From Cupriavidus sp. YR651 (GTDB lineage Bacteria; Pseudomonadota; Gammaproteobacteria; Burkholderiales; Burkholderiaceae), in NCBI RefSeq assembly GCF_900101625.1, contig NZ_FMYZ01000001.1, positions 838,304-902,303 on the forward strand: 64,000 nt of DNA, written 5' to 3'. Positions within the stretch are counted from its first letter, which is position 1. Every line of letters starts with the position of its first letter. This document shows, piece after piece, positions 35,139-44,887 of the stretch. The notes below the pieces were generated by a model, which saw only the letters and a list, made by a program, of their open reading frames with translations, made no database searches and was not told the DNA's origin. The translations under genes were made by a program, and so were the position numbers.

Positions 35139-36380
35139 CTACGCAACAGCCGTGGCACCGCGCGCGGCTTCCGCCACGGCTTCGCCAGCGGCCACGGCGG
35201 ATGCCCAGGCCCACTGGAAGTTGTAGCCACCCAGCCAGCCGGTCACGTCGACCACTTCGCCGATGAAATAGAGGCCATCGACCTCACGCGCCATCATCGT
35301 GGTCGAAGACAGGCCCCGGGTATCCACGCCGCCCAGCGTGACCTCGGCCTTCTTGTAGCCTTCAGTCCCGGACGGCACCAGCTTCCAGCGGTTCAATGCC
35401 TCGCCGAGCTGGCGCAGCGGCTTGTCCGGCAGGTCGGCCACCGACTGCGCGCCAGGCAGACCGGCGGCCGCGCACCAGGCATCAGCCAGCCGGGACGGCA
35501 GGCGTTCCGCCAGCAGATTGGCGAGATGCTTGCGGCTGCCCTTCTTATGGGCGATCAGCCAGTCCGAGGCCTCTTCCCCGTCGAACAGGTCGATTTCGAT
35601 CGGCGTGCCGGGCCGCCAGAAGCTGGAAATCTGCAGCACCGCCGGACCGGACAGGCCGCGGTGCGTCCAGAGCAGGTCTTCCTTGAAGGCGCCGGCGGTC
35701 TTGCCGCTGCCGGTGGCGATGTCCACTTCCATCGATACCCCGGCCAGAGGGACGAAAGGCTGCCAGGCCTGCCCATCGAATGTCAGCGGCACCAGGGCCG
35801 GCCGAGTGTCGACGATCTTGAGACCGAACTGGCGGGCGATGCGGTAGCCAAAGTCCGATGCGCCGATCTTCGGAATCGACAGGCCGCCGGTGGCCACCAC
35901 CACGGCCCCGGCGCGAATCGTGCCCTGAGTGGTCAGCAGCAGGAAGTCATCGCCCTCGCGCCGGATCTCTTCAATGACGCAGCCGGTCTGCCAGTGCACG
36001 CCGCCCGATTCGCATTCGGCGCGCAGCAGGTTGATCACGGACTCCGCGCTGTCGTTGCAGAACAGCTGGCCGCGATGTTTCTCATGCCAGCCGATGTCAT
36101 ACCGGCGCATGAGCGACAGGAAGTCCTGTGGCGTGTAGCGCGCCAGCGCCGACCGGCAAAAGTGCGGATTGGACGACAGGTAGTTGGCCGGGCTGGCCTG
36201 CAGATTGGTGAAGTTGCAACGGCCGCCGCCCGAGATGCGAATTTTCTCGGCCAGCCGCGTGGCATGGTCGATCAACACCACGCGCGCGCCGCGCTGTCCG
36301 GCCACGGCGGCACACATCATGCCGGCCGCTCCCGCGCCCAGCACCGCCACATCGAACCGGTCTGTCCTGCTTTTTGTCAT
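35139..36380 (-). CDS. HI0933/YhiN family NAD(P)/FAD-dependent oxidoreductase
   Basis: The 413-residue flavoprotein has the dinucleotide-binding [10 protein letters not shown] near residue 15, the family marker [10 protein letters not shown], the [19 protein letters not shown] segment and a C-terminal [28 protein letters not shown] block (here ASAVAAG). The family's reaction is unproven; BaiN in bile-acid dehydroxylation is one member. GGCAGGT precedes the ATG at 36380. It is divergent from tsaD with 150 bp between; a minus-strand TACAAT at 36410-36405 is the likely -10. Confidence 0.87.
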   Translation of the reverse strand: MTKSRTDRFDVAVLGAGAAGMMCAAVAGQRGARVVLIDHATRLAEKIRISGGGRCNFTNLQASPANYLSSNPHFCRSALARYTPQDFLSLMRRYDIGWHEKHRGQLFCNDSAESVINLLRAECESGGVHWQTGCVIEEIRREGDDFLLLTTQGTIRAGAVVVATGGLSIPKIGASDFGYRIARQFGLKIVDTRPALVPLTFDGQAWQPFVPLAGVSMEVDIATGSGKTAGAFKEDLLWTHRGLSGPAVLQISSFWRPGTPIEIDLFDGEEASDWLIAHKKGSRKHLANLLAERLPSRLADAWCAAAGLPGAQSVADLPDKPLRQLGEALNRWKLVPSGTEGYKKAEVTLGGVDTRGLSSTTMMAREVDGLYFIGEVVDVTGWLGGYNFQWAWASAVAAGEAVAEAARGATAVA

Positions 36381-36530
36381 ACCTGCCTTTTCAACGAAGC
36401 GCCGATTGTAGCGAAAAGCCGTGCGCCGGCCCTGCGGACAGCGTAGCCGGCGCTGGTGTGCTAACCTGCTGGCCTTCAGATTTTGCCGGCACGATCCCCG
36501 CAGATCGCCGCTGGCCGCTCCATTTTCTCC

Positions 36531-37559
36531 ATGCTCGTCCTCGGTATCGAATCCTCCTGCGATGAAACCGGGCTGGCCCTCTATGACACCGAGGCCGGCC
36601 TGCTTGCGCACGCGTTGCACTCGCAAATCGCCATGCACCGCGACTACGGCGGCGTGGTACCCGAACTCGCCTCGCGCGACCACATTCGCCGCGTGCTGCC
36701 GTTGCTGCAGCAGGTGCTGGACGAAGCGCAGCGCACGCGCGATGACATCGACGCCATCGCCTACACCCAGGGCCCCGGCCTGGCCGGCGCGCTGCTGGTG
36801 GGCGCATCGGTGGCCAACGCACTGGGCTTCGCGCTCGATGTGCCGATGGTCGGCGTGCACCACCTGGAAGGTCACCTGCTCTCGCCGCTGCTGACCGATG
36901 CACCGCCGCCGTTTCCGTTCGTGGCGCTGCTGGTCTCCGGTGGCCATACCCAGTTGATGGAAGTGAAGGGCATCGGCGACTATCAGCTGCTGGGTGAAAC
37001 GCTCGATGACGCCGCGGGTGAGGCCTTCGACAAGACCGCCAAGCTGCTCGGCCTCGGCTATCCGGGCGGGCCGGAAGTCTCGCGGCTGGCGGAGTTCGGC
37101 ACGCCCGGTGCATTCACGTTGCCGCGTCCCATGCTGCATTCGGGCAATCTCGATTTCTCGTTCGCCGGACTGAAGACCGCCGTGCTGACGCAGACGCGCA
37201 AACTGGCCAACACCTGCGAGCAGGATCGCGCCAACCTGGCCCGGTCCTTTGTCGATGCCATCGTCGACGTGCTTGCAGCCAAGTCGTTTAACGCCCTCAA
37301 GCAGACCGGCCACAAGCGGCTGGTCGTGGCGGGTGGCGTGGGGGCCAACCGGCAGTTGCGCGAACGACTCGACGAGATGGGCAAGCGTCGCAAGGTGGAG
37401 GTGTTCTATCCCGATCTGGCCTTCTGCACCGACAACGGCGCGATGATCGCGTTCGCCGGTGCGATGCGACTCCAGGCCGCACCGCAACTGGCACGGCGCG
37501 GCTACGACTACGGCGTGACACCACGCTGGGACCTGGCCGACATCCGGCTGCCGGCATAA
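36531..37559 (+). CDS. tsaD: tRNA N6-adenosine threonylcarbamoyltransferase TsaD
   Basis: TsaD, with TsaB and TsaE, places threonylcarbamoyl on A37 of ANN-decoding tRNAs. The 342-residue protein has the ASKHA-fold signatures [14 protein letters not shown] and the metal-binding H111 and H115 in VHHLEGHL, followed by LVSGGHTQL and [12 protein letters not shown]. The ATG at 36531 matches the normal N-terminus exactly. The gene ends at a strong terminator. The nearby tRNA-Ile2 (CAU) would be one of its substrates. Confidence 0.96.
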   Translation: MLVLGIESSCDETGLALYDTEAGLLAHALHSQIAMHRDYGGVVPELASRDHIRRVLPLLQQVLDEAQRTRDDIDAIAYTQGPGLAGALLVGASVANALGFALDVPMVGVHHLEGHLLSPLLTDAPPPFPFVALLVSGGHTQLMEVKGIGDYQLLGETLDDAAGEAFDKTAKLLGLGYPGGPEVSRLAEFGTPGAFTLPRPMLHSGNLDFSFAGLKTAVLTQTRKLANTCEQDRANLARSFVDAIVDVLAAKSFNALKQTGHKRLVVAGGVGANRQLRERLDEMGKRRKVEVFYPDLAFCTDNGAMIAFAGAMRLQAAPQLARRGYDYGVTPRWDLADIRLPA

Positions 37560-37597
37560 GCCTGTCGCCCATCGGGTGACAATGTATCGAAAACAGA

Positions 37598-37630
37598 CCC
37601 CACGCCTCATCCGCGTGGGGTTTTGTTTTT
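37598..37630 (+). terminator. terminator of tsaD
   Basis: CCCCACGC (37598-37605), 7-nt loop, GCGTGGGG (37613-37620), then TTTTGTTTTTTT. Confidence 0.9.
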
Positions 37631-37709
37631 TTGCCGCGTTCAATCCTGAAGCCGGGACGATGCAGGTCTGAGTTCCGGGGAGGCATCACGCGAGCCGCCG
37701 TCCAATGCA

Positions 37710-37740
37710 ATCGGGGGCAGTCGCCGTGACTGCCCCCGAT
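37710..37740 (-). terminator. perfect 13-bp inverted repeat downstream of folE2
   Basis: ATCGGGGGCAGTC (37710-37722), 5-nt loop, GACTGCCCCCGAT (37728-37740). It lies 41 bp after the folE2 stop; no U-tract, but stem stability makes a transcription end likely. Confidence 0.6.
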
Positions 37741-37780
37741 GGGTCCCACCTGTCCAACCTGTCGCCGCTGATGCTGGCTG

Positions 37781-38608
37781 TTACAGCGACGGCTCCGTCG
37801 CGCGCTTGTCGCGCTCGATCACCGCATAGGCGCTGTGGTTGTGAATCGACTCGAAGTTCTCCGCTTCCAGCGTGTACGCCACGATCCGATCGTCGGCATT
37901 CAGGCGCATGGCGATGTCGCGCACCAGATCTTCCACGAACTTCGGGTTCTCATAGGCACGCTCGGTGACGAACTTCTCGTCCGGCCGCTTGAGCAGGCCC
38001 CACAGTTCGCACGACGCTTCTTCCTCCGCCATGCGCACCAGCGTCTCCACGCTCATGTCGCCGCCGCGGTCGCCTGCCAGCTCCACCCGCATCGTGATGT
38101 GCGAGCGCTGGTTGTGCGCACCGTACTGCGAGATCTTCTTGGAGCACGGGCACAGGCTCGTCACCGGCACCAGCGCGGTCAGGAACACGCGCGTCTCGCC
38201 ATCGCGTACTTCACCGGCCAGCGTCACCTCGTAGTCCATCAGCGATTGCACACCCGACACCGGCGCAGTCTTGGAGATGAAGTACGGGAACGTAACCTCG
38301 ATGCGGCCGGCATCGGCTTCCAGCTTCAGCAGCATGCCGTCCAGCAGCGCGCGGAACGCGTCCAGGTCCAGCGGCGTCTGGTTTTCCTCCAGCAGGGCCA
38401 CGAAGCGCGACATATGCGTGCCCTTCTGATCCGCCGGCAGGCGCACGTCCAGGTTGAACGTGCCGACCGTCGCCACTACGCCGGCCGGAGTCTTCAGCGT
38501 GAGCGGGTAGCGCACGCCCTTCACGCCCACGCGCTGGATCACGATCTGGCGGGTATCTGCGCTCGACTGGACGTCGGGCATGACAAAGGCGGGATTGATG
38601 TCATTCAT
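37781..38608 (-). CDS. folE2: GTP cyclohydrolase FolE2
   Basis: FolE2 converts GTP to dihydroneopterin triphosphate for folate synthesis and, unlike FolE, works with metals other than zinc. The 275-residue protein has the FolE2 markers KGTHMSRF, the active-site [12 protein letters not shown] (C153, C155) and [10 protein letters not shown]. In other bacteria folE2 is often Zur-controlled and used under zinc limitation; no Zur box was evident in the 320 bp upstream. It lies downstream of dxs but behind a terminator, so it is probably a separate unit. Confidence 0.95.
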   Translation of the reverse strand: MNDINPAFVMPDVQSSADTRQIVIQRVGVKGVRYPLTLKTPAGVVATVGTFNLDVRLPADQKGTHMSRFVALLEENQTPLDLDAFRALLDGMLLKLEADAGRIEVTFPYFISKTAPVSGVQSLMDYEVTLAGEVRDGETRVFLTALVPVTSLCPCSKKISQYGAHNQRSHITMRVELAGDRGGDMSVETLVRMAEEEASCELWGLLKRPDEKFVTERAYENPKFVEDLVRDIAMRLNADDRIVAYTLEAENFESIHNHSAYAVIERDKRATEPSL

Positions 38609-38877
38609 CTACGGTTTCCTCCAGGACGTCGGCAGGGGGTGTCGGCCATCCTTACGGTCGCGGCGTTTTCGCAGGACTTATCCACGCCGCGCAACGAGTG
38701 TGAAACGACGGGTCCCGGCAATAAAGGGCCGGCCCGCAGCTGCGAACACGAAAAATGAAAGGGCGATTTTAGCGGGAATTGGATAACCCTGTCGCAATGC
38801 GGCCCAAATCCGCATGATCCGTGCGGATGCCCGCGAGCTGACGCGGCAGATCACCATTTCCAGGCCCCACAAAGCAA
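38609..38877. other. folE2 upstream region
   Basis: About 270 bp with no ORF. A minus-strand TAAAAT near 38765-38770 with TTGCGA about 20 bp upstream is a weak promoter candidate for folE2. Confidence 0.4.
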
Positions 38878-38902
38878 ACCGGCGCGGGATTGCCGCGCCG
38901 GT
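38878..38902 (-). terminator. terminator of the xseB-ispA-dxs operon
   Basis: ACCGGCGCGG (38878-38887), 5-nt loop, CCGCGCCGGT (38893-38902): a perfect 10-bp GC-rich stem, followed on the minus strand by TTTGCTTTG. Confidence 0.8.
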
Positions 38903-38929
38903 CTGGCCTGGTTCAGCGGGACAGTGACG

Positions 38930-40846
38930 TCAGGCGACGCGCGTGGCCACCTTGACCGGTTGTGCCGCGATCGAAAAACGCTCGCGCACCGATTGCTCGA
39001 TGCCGGCGGCGTCGAGCCCGCACTGCGACAGCAGGAAGGCGGGGTCGCCGTGGTCGATGAACTTGTCGGGAAGGCCAAGCACCAGCACGGGAATGTCGAT
39101 GCCGGCTTCGGACAGCGCTTCCAGCACGGCACTGCCAGCGCCACCCATCACGCTGCCCTCTTCCACCGTGACCAGGTAGTCATGGCTGGCGGCAAGTTGC
39201 TTCACCAGCTCCACGTCCAGCGGCTTGACGAAGCGCATGTTGGCCACCGTGGCGTCCAGCGCCTCGGCCGCGCCCAGTGCCGGGTGCAGCATCGAACCGA
39301 AGGCCAGGAAGGCCGCGCGCTGGCCGGCGCGGGCATTGCCTTCGCGGCGCACTTCGCCCTTGCCCAACGGCAGCCCGGTCAGCTCGGTCTGCGTGGCCAC
39401 GCCGACGCCTGCACCGCGCGGATAACGCACGGCCGTCGGGCAGTCCTGCTGGTACGCGGTGGTCAGCAACTGGCGGCATTCGTTTTCGTCCGCCGGCGTC
39501 ATCACCATCATGTTGGGGATGCAGCGCAGGAAGGCGATGTCATACGCGCCCGCATGCGTGGCACCGTCGGCGCCAACCAGCCCGGCGCGGTCCAGCGCGA
39601 ACACTACCGGCAGGTTCTGCAGCGCCACGTCATGGATCAGCTGGTCATAGCCGCGCTGCAGGAACGTGGAATAGATCGCCACGACCGGCTTCAGGCCTTC
39701 GCAGGCCAGGCCGCCGGCAAACGTCACGGCGTGTTGCTCGGCGATGCCGACGTCGTAATAGCGCTCCGGGAAACGCCGCTCGAACTCCACCATGCCCGAG
39801 CCCTCGCGCATGGCCGGCGTCACGCCGACCAGTCGCTTGTCTGCCGCGGCCATGTCGCACAGCCAGTCGCCAAACACTTGCGTGTAGGTCTTGCGCGACG
39901 GCTTGCCCGACGGGCGGATGCCCTCGGCCGGGTTGAACTTGCCCGGGCCGTGATAGAGGATCGGGTCGGCCTCGGCCAGCTTGTAGCCCTGGCCCTTCTT
40001 GGTCACCACGTGCAGGAACTGCGGGCCGTGGCCTTCCAGCGCGCGCTGGCGGATGTTCTGCAGCGTCGGCACCAGCGAATCGAGGTCATGGCCATCGATC
40101 GGACCGATGTAGTCGAATCCGAATTCCTCGAACAGCGTGGCCGGCACGACCATGCCCTTGGCATGTTCTTCCAGCCGCTTGGCAAACTCCAGCACCGGCG
40201 GCGCCACCGACAACACACGCTCGATACCCTTCTTGGTGGCCGCGTAGAACTGGCCGGACAGCAGGCGGGCCAAGTGGCGGTTCAGCATGCCCACCGGCGG
40301 CGAGATCGACATGTCGTTGTCGTTGAGCACCACCAGCAGCGGCAGGTCCTTGTAGACGCCCGCATTGTTCATGGCTTCGAAGGCCATGCCGGCGGTCATC
40401 GCGCCGTCGCCGATCACGGCGATGCCCACGCGCTTCTCGCCCTTGGTGCGCGCACCCAGCGCCATGCCCAGCGCGGCGGAGATCGACGTCGACGAATGCG
40501 CGGTGCCGAAGGTGTCGTACTCGCTTTCCGCGCGGCGCGGGAACCCCGAGATACCGCCGTACTGGCGCAGCGTGGACATGCGGTCGCGGCGGCCGGTCAG
40601 GATCTTGTGGGGATAGCTCTGGTGGCCCACGTCCCAGACCACGCGGTCAGCCGGCGTGTCGAAGACGTAGTGCAGCGCAATGGTCAGCTCCACCGTACCG
40701 AGGTTGGACGACAGGTGCCCGCCGGTCTGGGAGACCGATTCCAGCACATAGGCGCGGAGTTCTTCGGCCAGCGTATTGAGCTGGCGCCGATCCAGCTTGC
40801 GCAGGTCCGCGGGGTCGTCGATTTTATTGAGCAGCGTGTAGGTCAT
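38930..40846 (-). CDS. dxs: 1-deoxy-D-xylulose-5-phosphate synthase
   Basis: Dxs condenses pyruvate and glyceraldehyde 3-phosphate, the first and rate-setting step of the MEP isoprenoid pathway. The 638-residue thiamine-diphosphate enzyme has the [18 protein letters not shown] cofactor motif, the [17 protein letters not shown] catalytic region, and the transketolase C-terminal half with [18 protein letters not shown]. It is the third gene after xseB and ispA, all on the minus strand with 45 bp or less between them. Confidence 0.97.
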   Translation of the reverse strand: MTYTLLNKIDDPADLRKLDRRQLNTLAEELRAYVLESVSQTGGHLSSNLGTVELTIALHYVFDTPADRVVWDVGHQSYPHKILTGRRDRMSTLRQYGGISGFPRRAESEYDTFGTAHSSTSISAALGMALGARTKGEKRVGIAVIGDGAMTAGMAFEAMNNAGVYKDLPLLVVLNDNDMSISPPVGMLNRHLARLLSGQFYAATKKGIERVLSVAPPVLEFAKRLEEHAKGMVVPATLFEEFGFDYIGPIDGHDLDSLVPTLQNIRQRALEGHGPQFLHVVTKKGQGYKLAEADPILYHGPGKFNPAEGIRPSGKPSRKTYTQVFGDWLCDMAAADKRLVGVTPAMREGSGMVEFERRFPERYYDVGIAEQHAVTFAGGLACEGLKPVVAIYSTFLQRGYDQLIHDVALQNLPVVFALDRAGLVGADGATHAGAYDIAFLRCIPNMMVMTPADENECRQLLTTAYQQDCPTAVRYPRGAGVGVATQTELTGLPLGKGEVRREGNARAGQRAAFLAFGSMLHPALGAAEALDATVANMRFVKPLDVELVKQLAASHDYLVTVEEGSVMGGAGSAVLEALSEAGIDIPVLVLGLPDKFIDHGDPAFLLSQCGLDAAGIEQSVRERFSIAAQPVKVATRVA

Positions 40847-40891
40847 GGTGTCCGTTCGGCCGCCGGATTCTTTGCGTCCGGCTTTTTCAGT

Positions 40892-41776
40892 TCAGTTTGA
40901 GCGCAGCACGATCAGGTCGGCCAGTTCGGCCAGCCGGTGTGCCCGCGCGCCGAATCCCGCCAGCGCCTCGTGGGCGTCGGTGCGCAGCTGGGCGGCCAGT
41001 GCGCGTGCGGCATCCAGTCCCATCAGGGACACGTAGGTCGGCTTGTCATTGGCGGCATCCTTGCCGGCGGTCTTGCCGAGTGTCGCCGTATCCGCGGTGA
41101 CGTCGAGAATATCGTCAACCACCTGGAACGCCAATCCCACGGCCGCAGCATAGCGGTCCAGCGCGGCCAGTCCAACCGAATCGACGTTTCCACACAACGC
41201 CCCCATGCGCACGCTCGCGCGCAACAGGGCGCCGGTCTTCATCCGGTGCATGGCCTCCAGCGCGTCGCGCGACATGGCCAGGCCCACGTTCTGCAGGTCA
41301 ATGGCCTGGCCGCCGGCCATGCCGACCGAGCCCGATGCCACCGCCAGTTCCGCCACCAGCTTGAGTCGCGCCTCGGGGGCGACAGCCGGGGTCTGGGCCA
41401 GCAGGATGAACGCCTGTGTCTGCAGTGCGTCGCCCACCAGCAGTGCGGTGGCCTCGTCATAGGCCTTGTGGACCGTGGGACGCCCGCGGCGCAGGTCGTC
41501 GTCGTCCATGCAGGGCATGTCGTCGTGAACCAGCGAATAGGCGTGGATCATCTCCACGGCGCACGCGGCCGCATCGCAGGCCTCGGGTGTTGCACCAGCC
41601 ACCTCGCCGGCCGCGTGGACCAGAAGCGGGCGAACCCGCTTGCCACCGCCGAGGACAGCATAGCGCATGGCTTCATGCAAGGTGTGTGGAATTGTGTCAG
41701 GGGACGGTAGTGCCGCGTCTAGGGCGGCCTCGGTCCGGGCGCCCTGCGCCCGCATCCAGGTAGCGAAATCGCTCAT
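40892..41776 (-). CDS. ispA: farnesyl diphosphate synthase (polyprenyl synthetase)
   Basis: IspA builds geranyl and farnesyl diphosphate from IPP and DMAPP. The 294-residue all-helical protein has the first aspartate-rich motif at D85-D86 with D91 (HDDMPCMDDDDLRRGRP), and the second at D221, D222 and D225 (FQVVDDILD). It overlaps xseB by 4 nt and is followed 45 bp later by dxs, so the entry enzyme of the MEP pathway and the chain-elongation enzyme are made together. Confidence 0.95.
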   Translation of the reverse strand: MSDFATWMRAQGARTEAALDAALPSPDTIPHTLHEAMRYAVLGGGKRVRPLLVHAAGEVAGATPEACDAAACAVEMIHAYSLVHDDMPCMDDDDLRRGRPTVHKAYDEATALLVGDALQTQAFILLAQTPAVAPEARLKLVAELAVASGSVGMAGGQAIDLQNVGLAMSRDALEAMHRMKTGALLRASVRMGALCGNVDSVGLAALDRYAAAVGLAFQVVDDILDVTADTATLGKTAGKDAANDKPTYVSLMGLDAARALAAQLRTDAHEALAGFGARAHRLAELADLIVLRSN

Positions 41777-42075
41777 TCGAAATCTGCGCCGTTGCTGTTG
41801 TTATCTGTGCGTGACTCGCCAGCCAGTGGCTTGAGCGCGTCACCTTCCAGTACCTTGACCTGCTGCGCGACCCGCTCGAGGCTTTGCTGGCAATAGCGCA
41901 CCAGTTCGGCGCCGCGGCGGTAGGCGGTGAGGGACGCCTCCAGCGGCAGTTCGCCACTCTCCATGCTCGCCACCAGCGTCTCCAGCTCGGCCATTGCGGC
42001 CTCGTAGGATGCCGGCGGCACGCTGGCTACCGGCGATTCTTCAGGCTGGACCGGGGCGGTCGTCGTTTTTGGCAT
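41773..42075 (-). CDS. xseB: exodeoxyribonuclease VII small subunit
   Basis: XseB is the small helical subunit of exonuclease VII, which degrades single-stranded DNA with XseA. The 100-residue protein has the family core YEAAMAELETLVASMESGELPLEASLTAYRRG at about 24-56, preceded by a Pro/Thr-rich lead and followed by an extended tail. xseB-ispA-dxs is a conserved gene order in proteobacteria. XseA is not in the window. Confidence 0.95.
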   Translation of the reverse strand: MPKTTTAPVQPEESPVASVPPASYEAAMAELETLVASMESGELPLEASLTAYRRGAELVRYCQQSLERVAQQVKVLEGDALKPLAGESRTDNNSNGADFE

Positions 42076-42209
42076 GTCAGGCCTTGATCAGGGGAAGCCG
42101 GGATTTTACGCCAAACCCGGACTTACCCGCAGATATGCATTGGCCAACCTGTGTCATCCCTCGGCCAGGCCTTTCGCGGGCGGGTCCCAAAGTGGAAGTG
42201 ACGTGTGCG

Positions 42210-42262
42210 CCCGGGTCGTCATTCCGAATGCGCTCCAAAGGGCACCTCCATGACGACCCGGG
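42210..42262. repeat. long inverted repeat upstream of xseB and the Rieske gene
   Basis: CCCGGGTCGTCAT (42210-42222) and its exact complement (42250-42262) flank a 27-nt loop. It lies in the 499-bp divergent region, with no U-tract. Function unknown. Confidence 0.6.
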
Positions 42263-42317
42263 TCGACTTTTACGCTAAAAAGGCAAAAAAATCAGACCCT
42301 TAAGTTTTGGCCTCGGG

Positions 42318-42323
42318 TACAAT
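42318..42323 (+). promoter_or_regulatory. -10 candidate for the Rieske oxygenase gene
   Basis: TACAAT about 250 nt before the start codon, without a good -35. If used, the leader would be unusually long; the rest of the 499-bp gap shows no gene. Confidence 0.35.
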
Positions 42324-42574
42324 CCCCGGCTCGTCAGCGAGTTGGCGCCGACCGTGCCCGCATCGCCGCCCGGACCGCCATTGCCGTGCAAAAATGCCGG
42401 TTCTCGCGTCCCGTCGACCGGCCGTTGTGTACCGTCTCCGCCCTCCGCGCGTGCCGGCCAATGCCGCAGGAAACCGGGCCACGCTCCACTCGTCTGACAG
42501 GGTTTCCCAAATCGATTTCATATTTCGATGGTTGGGTTGTTCACTGCTTTCGCCTGTCATAGGGAGTGGGGATA

Positions 42575-43678
42575 ATGTCCAATCTCAGCACCGCGCTCAA
42601 GCTGGCGCCGGCTGATTCGCAGTTGCCTGTGGATGTCTACTTTGACGAGGCGCTGCATCAACAAGAACTGGAACTGCTGTTCAGGAAAGGCCCGGGGTAC
42701 GTCGGTCACGAACTGATGATCCCGGAGACGGGCGATTTCCATACGCTCGCCGCCGAAGACGAAGGCCGCATGCTGGTCCGCAACCCCGCGGGCATCGAGC
42801 TGCTGTCCAATGTGTGCCGCCACCGCCAGGCCATCATGCTCAACGGCCGCGGCAACGCCAAGAACATCGTCTGCCCCCTGCACCGCTGGACCTACGACCT
42901 GAAGGGTGAACTGCTCGGCGCGCCGCATTTCGCGGAGCAACCGTGCGTCCACCTGAATCGCTCGCCGCTGCAGAACTGGAACGGACTGCTGTTCGAAGGT
43001 GCGCGCGACGTGCGCGAGGACCTGGCCCGCCTGGGCGTGGCCGGTGATCTGAAGTTCGACGGCTACATGCTCGACCACGTGGAAGTCCACGAGTGCGACT
43101 ACAACTGGAAGACCTTCATCGAGGTCTATCTGGAGGACTACCACGTCGTGCCGTTCCACCCGGGCCTGGGCAGTTTCGTCTCCTGTGACGACCTGAACTG
43201 GGAGTTCGGCGACTGGCATAGCGTGCAGACCGTGGGCCTGCATGCCGGGCTCAAGCGGCCGGGCAGCCCGACGTACCAGAAGTGGCACGACGCGGTGTTG
43301 CGGTTCAACAACGGCACGCTGCCCAAGCACGGCGCGATCTGGCTGACCTACTACCCGAACATCATGGTGGAGTGGTACCCGAACGTGCTGGTCGTCTCGA
43401 CGCTGCATCCGCTCGGCCCGCGCAAGACCCGCAACGTGGTGGAGTTCTACTACCCCGAGGAAATCGCGTTGTTCGAGCGCGAATTCGTCGAGGCCGAGCG
43501 CGCCGCCTACATGGAAACCTGCGTGGAGGACGACGAGATCGCCGAACGCATGGATGCCGGCCGCCTGGCACTGATGAAACGCGGCGTCAGCGAAACCGGC
43601 CCTTACCAGTCGCCAATGGAAGACGGCATGCAGCACTTCCACGAGTGGTATCGCCGCACCATGGACTACACCGGCTGA
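42575..43678 (+). CDS. aromatic ring-hydroxylating oxygenase, Rieske alpha subunit
   Basis: The 367-residue protein has a Rieske [2Fe-2S] site with C81-x-H83 and C100-x2-H103, and a C-terminal non-heme iron domain with EDYHVVPFHPG (H190, H195). Such enzymes hydroxylate or demethylate aromatic or quaternary-ammonium substrates with electrons from a reductase. No reductase or ferredoxin gene is nearby, so it must borrow one. A purine-rich AGGGAGTGGGGA sets the ATG at 42575. The substrate is unknown. A similar stand-alone gene next to xseB is, from memory, common in Cupriavidus and Ralstonia. Confidence 0.88.
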   Translation: MSNLSTALKLAPADSQLPVDVYFDEALHQQELELLFRKGPGYVGHELMIPETGDFHTLAAEDEGRMLVRNPAGIELLSNVCRHRQAIMLNGRGNAKNIVCPLHRWTYDLKGELLGAPHFAEQPCVHLNRSPLQNWNGLLFEGARDVREDLARLGVAGDLKFDGYMLDHVEVHECDYNWKTFIEVYLEDYHVVPFHPGLGSFVSCDDLNWEFGDWHSVQTVGLHAGLKRPGSPTYQKWHDAVLRFNNGTLPKHGAIWLTYYPNIMVEWYPNVLVVSTLHPLGPRKTRNVVEFYYPEEIALFEREFVEAERAAYMETCVEDDEIAERMDAGRLALMKRGVSETGPYQSPMEDGMQHFHEWYRRTMDYTG

Positions 43679-43696
43679 GCGGCTGAGCGGCTGACC
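43673..43696 (+). repeat. three 8-bp repeats at the Rieske gene stop
   Basis: GGCTGAGC, GGCTGAGC, GGCTGACC in tandem; the first copy contains the TGA stop. Minor, possibly slippage-derived. Confidence 0.7.
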
Positions 43697-43728
43697 GGCT
43701 ATCGCCCGGTATCTGCCGCCATCCTCCG

Positions 43729-43755
43729 AAACGGACCGTGAAAACGGTCCGTTTT
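43729..43755 (+). terminator. terminator of the Rieske gene
   Basis: AAACGGACCGT (43729-43739), GAAA tetraloop, ACGGTCCGTTT, then T. Confidence 0.88.
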
Positions 43756-43782
43756 GCATTGGAGTGGCCATCTACGCACTGT

Positions 43783-43788
43783 TACAAT
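43783..43788 (+). promoter_or_regulatory. -10 candidate for the DMT transporter-sseA unit
   Basis: TACAAT 135 nt before the transporter start, just after the preceding terminator. No strong -35. Confidence 0.4.
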
Positions 43789-43922
43789 TGGCCTTCCATC
43801 GCCGGCCCTTCCCATGGCCGGCGCCCCATTGGTCCGTGGTCCCCACCGCAGCGCCCGGCGCTTGAAGCCGCGCATGCGCGTCGTACCCGACCCTCGCTTT
43901 CGGTTTTCACCTCGCCCTCGCC

Positions 43923-44843
43923 ATGCAATCGCTCTGGATGCTGTTCGCCGCCTTCTCGTTTTCATTGATGGGGGTGGGCGTCAAACTGGCTTCCGAGTTC
44001 TACACCACCGGCGAAATCGTCTTCTATCGCAGCCTGATCGGCGTGACCATCATGTGGATCATGCTGGCGTCCCAGGGCATCTCGGTCCGCACGCCACACA
44101 TGGCCACGCACATCAAGCGTAGTGTGTTCGGCGTGACCGCCCTGCTGCTCTGGTTCACCTCGATCACCCTGCTGCCGCTGGCCACGGCCATGACGCTGAA
44201 TTACATGTCGCCGGTCTGGATCGCGCTAATCCTCGGCGCCAGTGCCGCACTGGCCGGCACAGCTGGCGCGGCGGACCGCAAGCTGATCGGCGCGATCCTG
44301 TTGTCGTTCGCCGGCGTGCTCTGCCTGCTGCAGCCATCAGTCGGCAAGGATCAGCTTACCGGCGGACTGATTGGCCTGATTTCCGGCGTATTCACGGCAC
44401 TGGCTTATGTCGAAGTGCGCCAACTGGGGCAACTGGGCGAGCCCGAGGGTCGCATCGTGTTCTATTTCTCCGCCGTGGGCATGGTCTGCGGGCTGGCCTG
44501 GATGCTGTACACGGGGCCCACCCCCCATACCTGGCACGGTGCCACCCTGCTGCTGGCCATCGGCGTGCTGGCCACGCTGGGCCAGACATCGATGACCCGC
44601 GCCTACAAGCGCGGCAACACGCTGCTGACGGCCAACCTGCAGTACGCCGGCATTGTGTTCTCGAGCCTCTGGGGCATCCTGGTCTGGGACGACAAACTCA
44701 ACTGGATCTCCTGGCTCGGCATGGCGCTGATCATCGCCAGCGGCATCGCCACTACGCTCACGCGTGCGCGCGACACCGACAAGCACCCCACGCCGGCCAC
44801 GCCGGTGAAGTCCGCGGAGGCGGAAGTGCACCCCGAGGTGTAG
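43923..44843 (+). CDS. DMT superfamily transporter (EamA family)
   Basis: The 306-residue protein has ten hydrophobic segments in two EamA repeats (MLFAAFSFSLMGVGVKLASEF at the start of the first; GLIGLISGVFTALAYVEVRQLG at the start of the second). Members export amino acids or metabolites; specificity cannot be read. The C-terminal 25 residues are polar (DTDKHPTPATPVKSAEAE). sseA follows after 44 bp on the same strand, which suggests a link to sulfur amino acid traffic, but this is only inference. Confidence 0.88.
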   Translation: MQSLWMLFAAFSFSLMGVGVKLASEFYTTGEIVFYRSLIGVTIMWIMLASQGISVRTPHMATHIKRSVFGVTALLLWFTSITLLPLATAMTLNYMSPVWIALILGASAALAGTAGAADRKLIGAILLSFAGVLCLLQPSVGKDQLTGGLIGLISGVFTALAYVEVRQLGQLGEPEGRIVFYFSAVGMVCGLAWMLYTGPTPHTWHGATLLLAIGVLATLGQTSMTRAYKRGNTLLTANLQYAGIVFSSLWGILVWDDKLNWISWLGMALIIASGIATTLTRARDTDKHPTPATPVKSAEAEVHPEV

Positions 44844-44887
44844 CATTTGCGAACCGCGTGGCTATCACTTGCTGACAGGTTCCCTAC

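Noticed and set aside
36381..37643. N-terminal extension of the flavoprotein gene to 834 residues
   Set aside because: The extension lies antisense to tsaD. The flavoprotein has a normal start with ribosome binding site at 36380.
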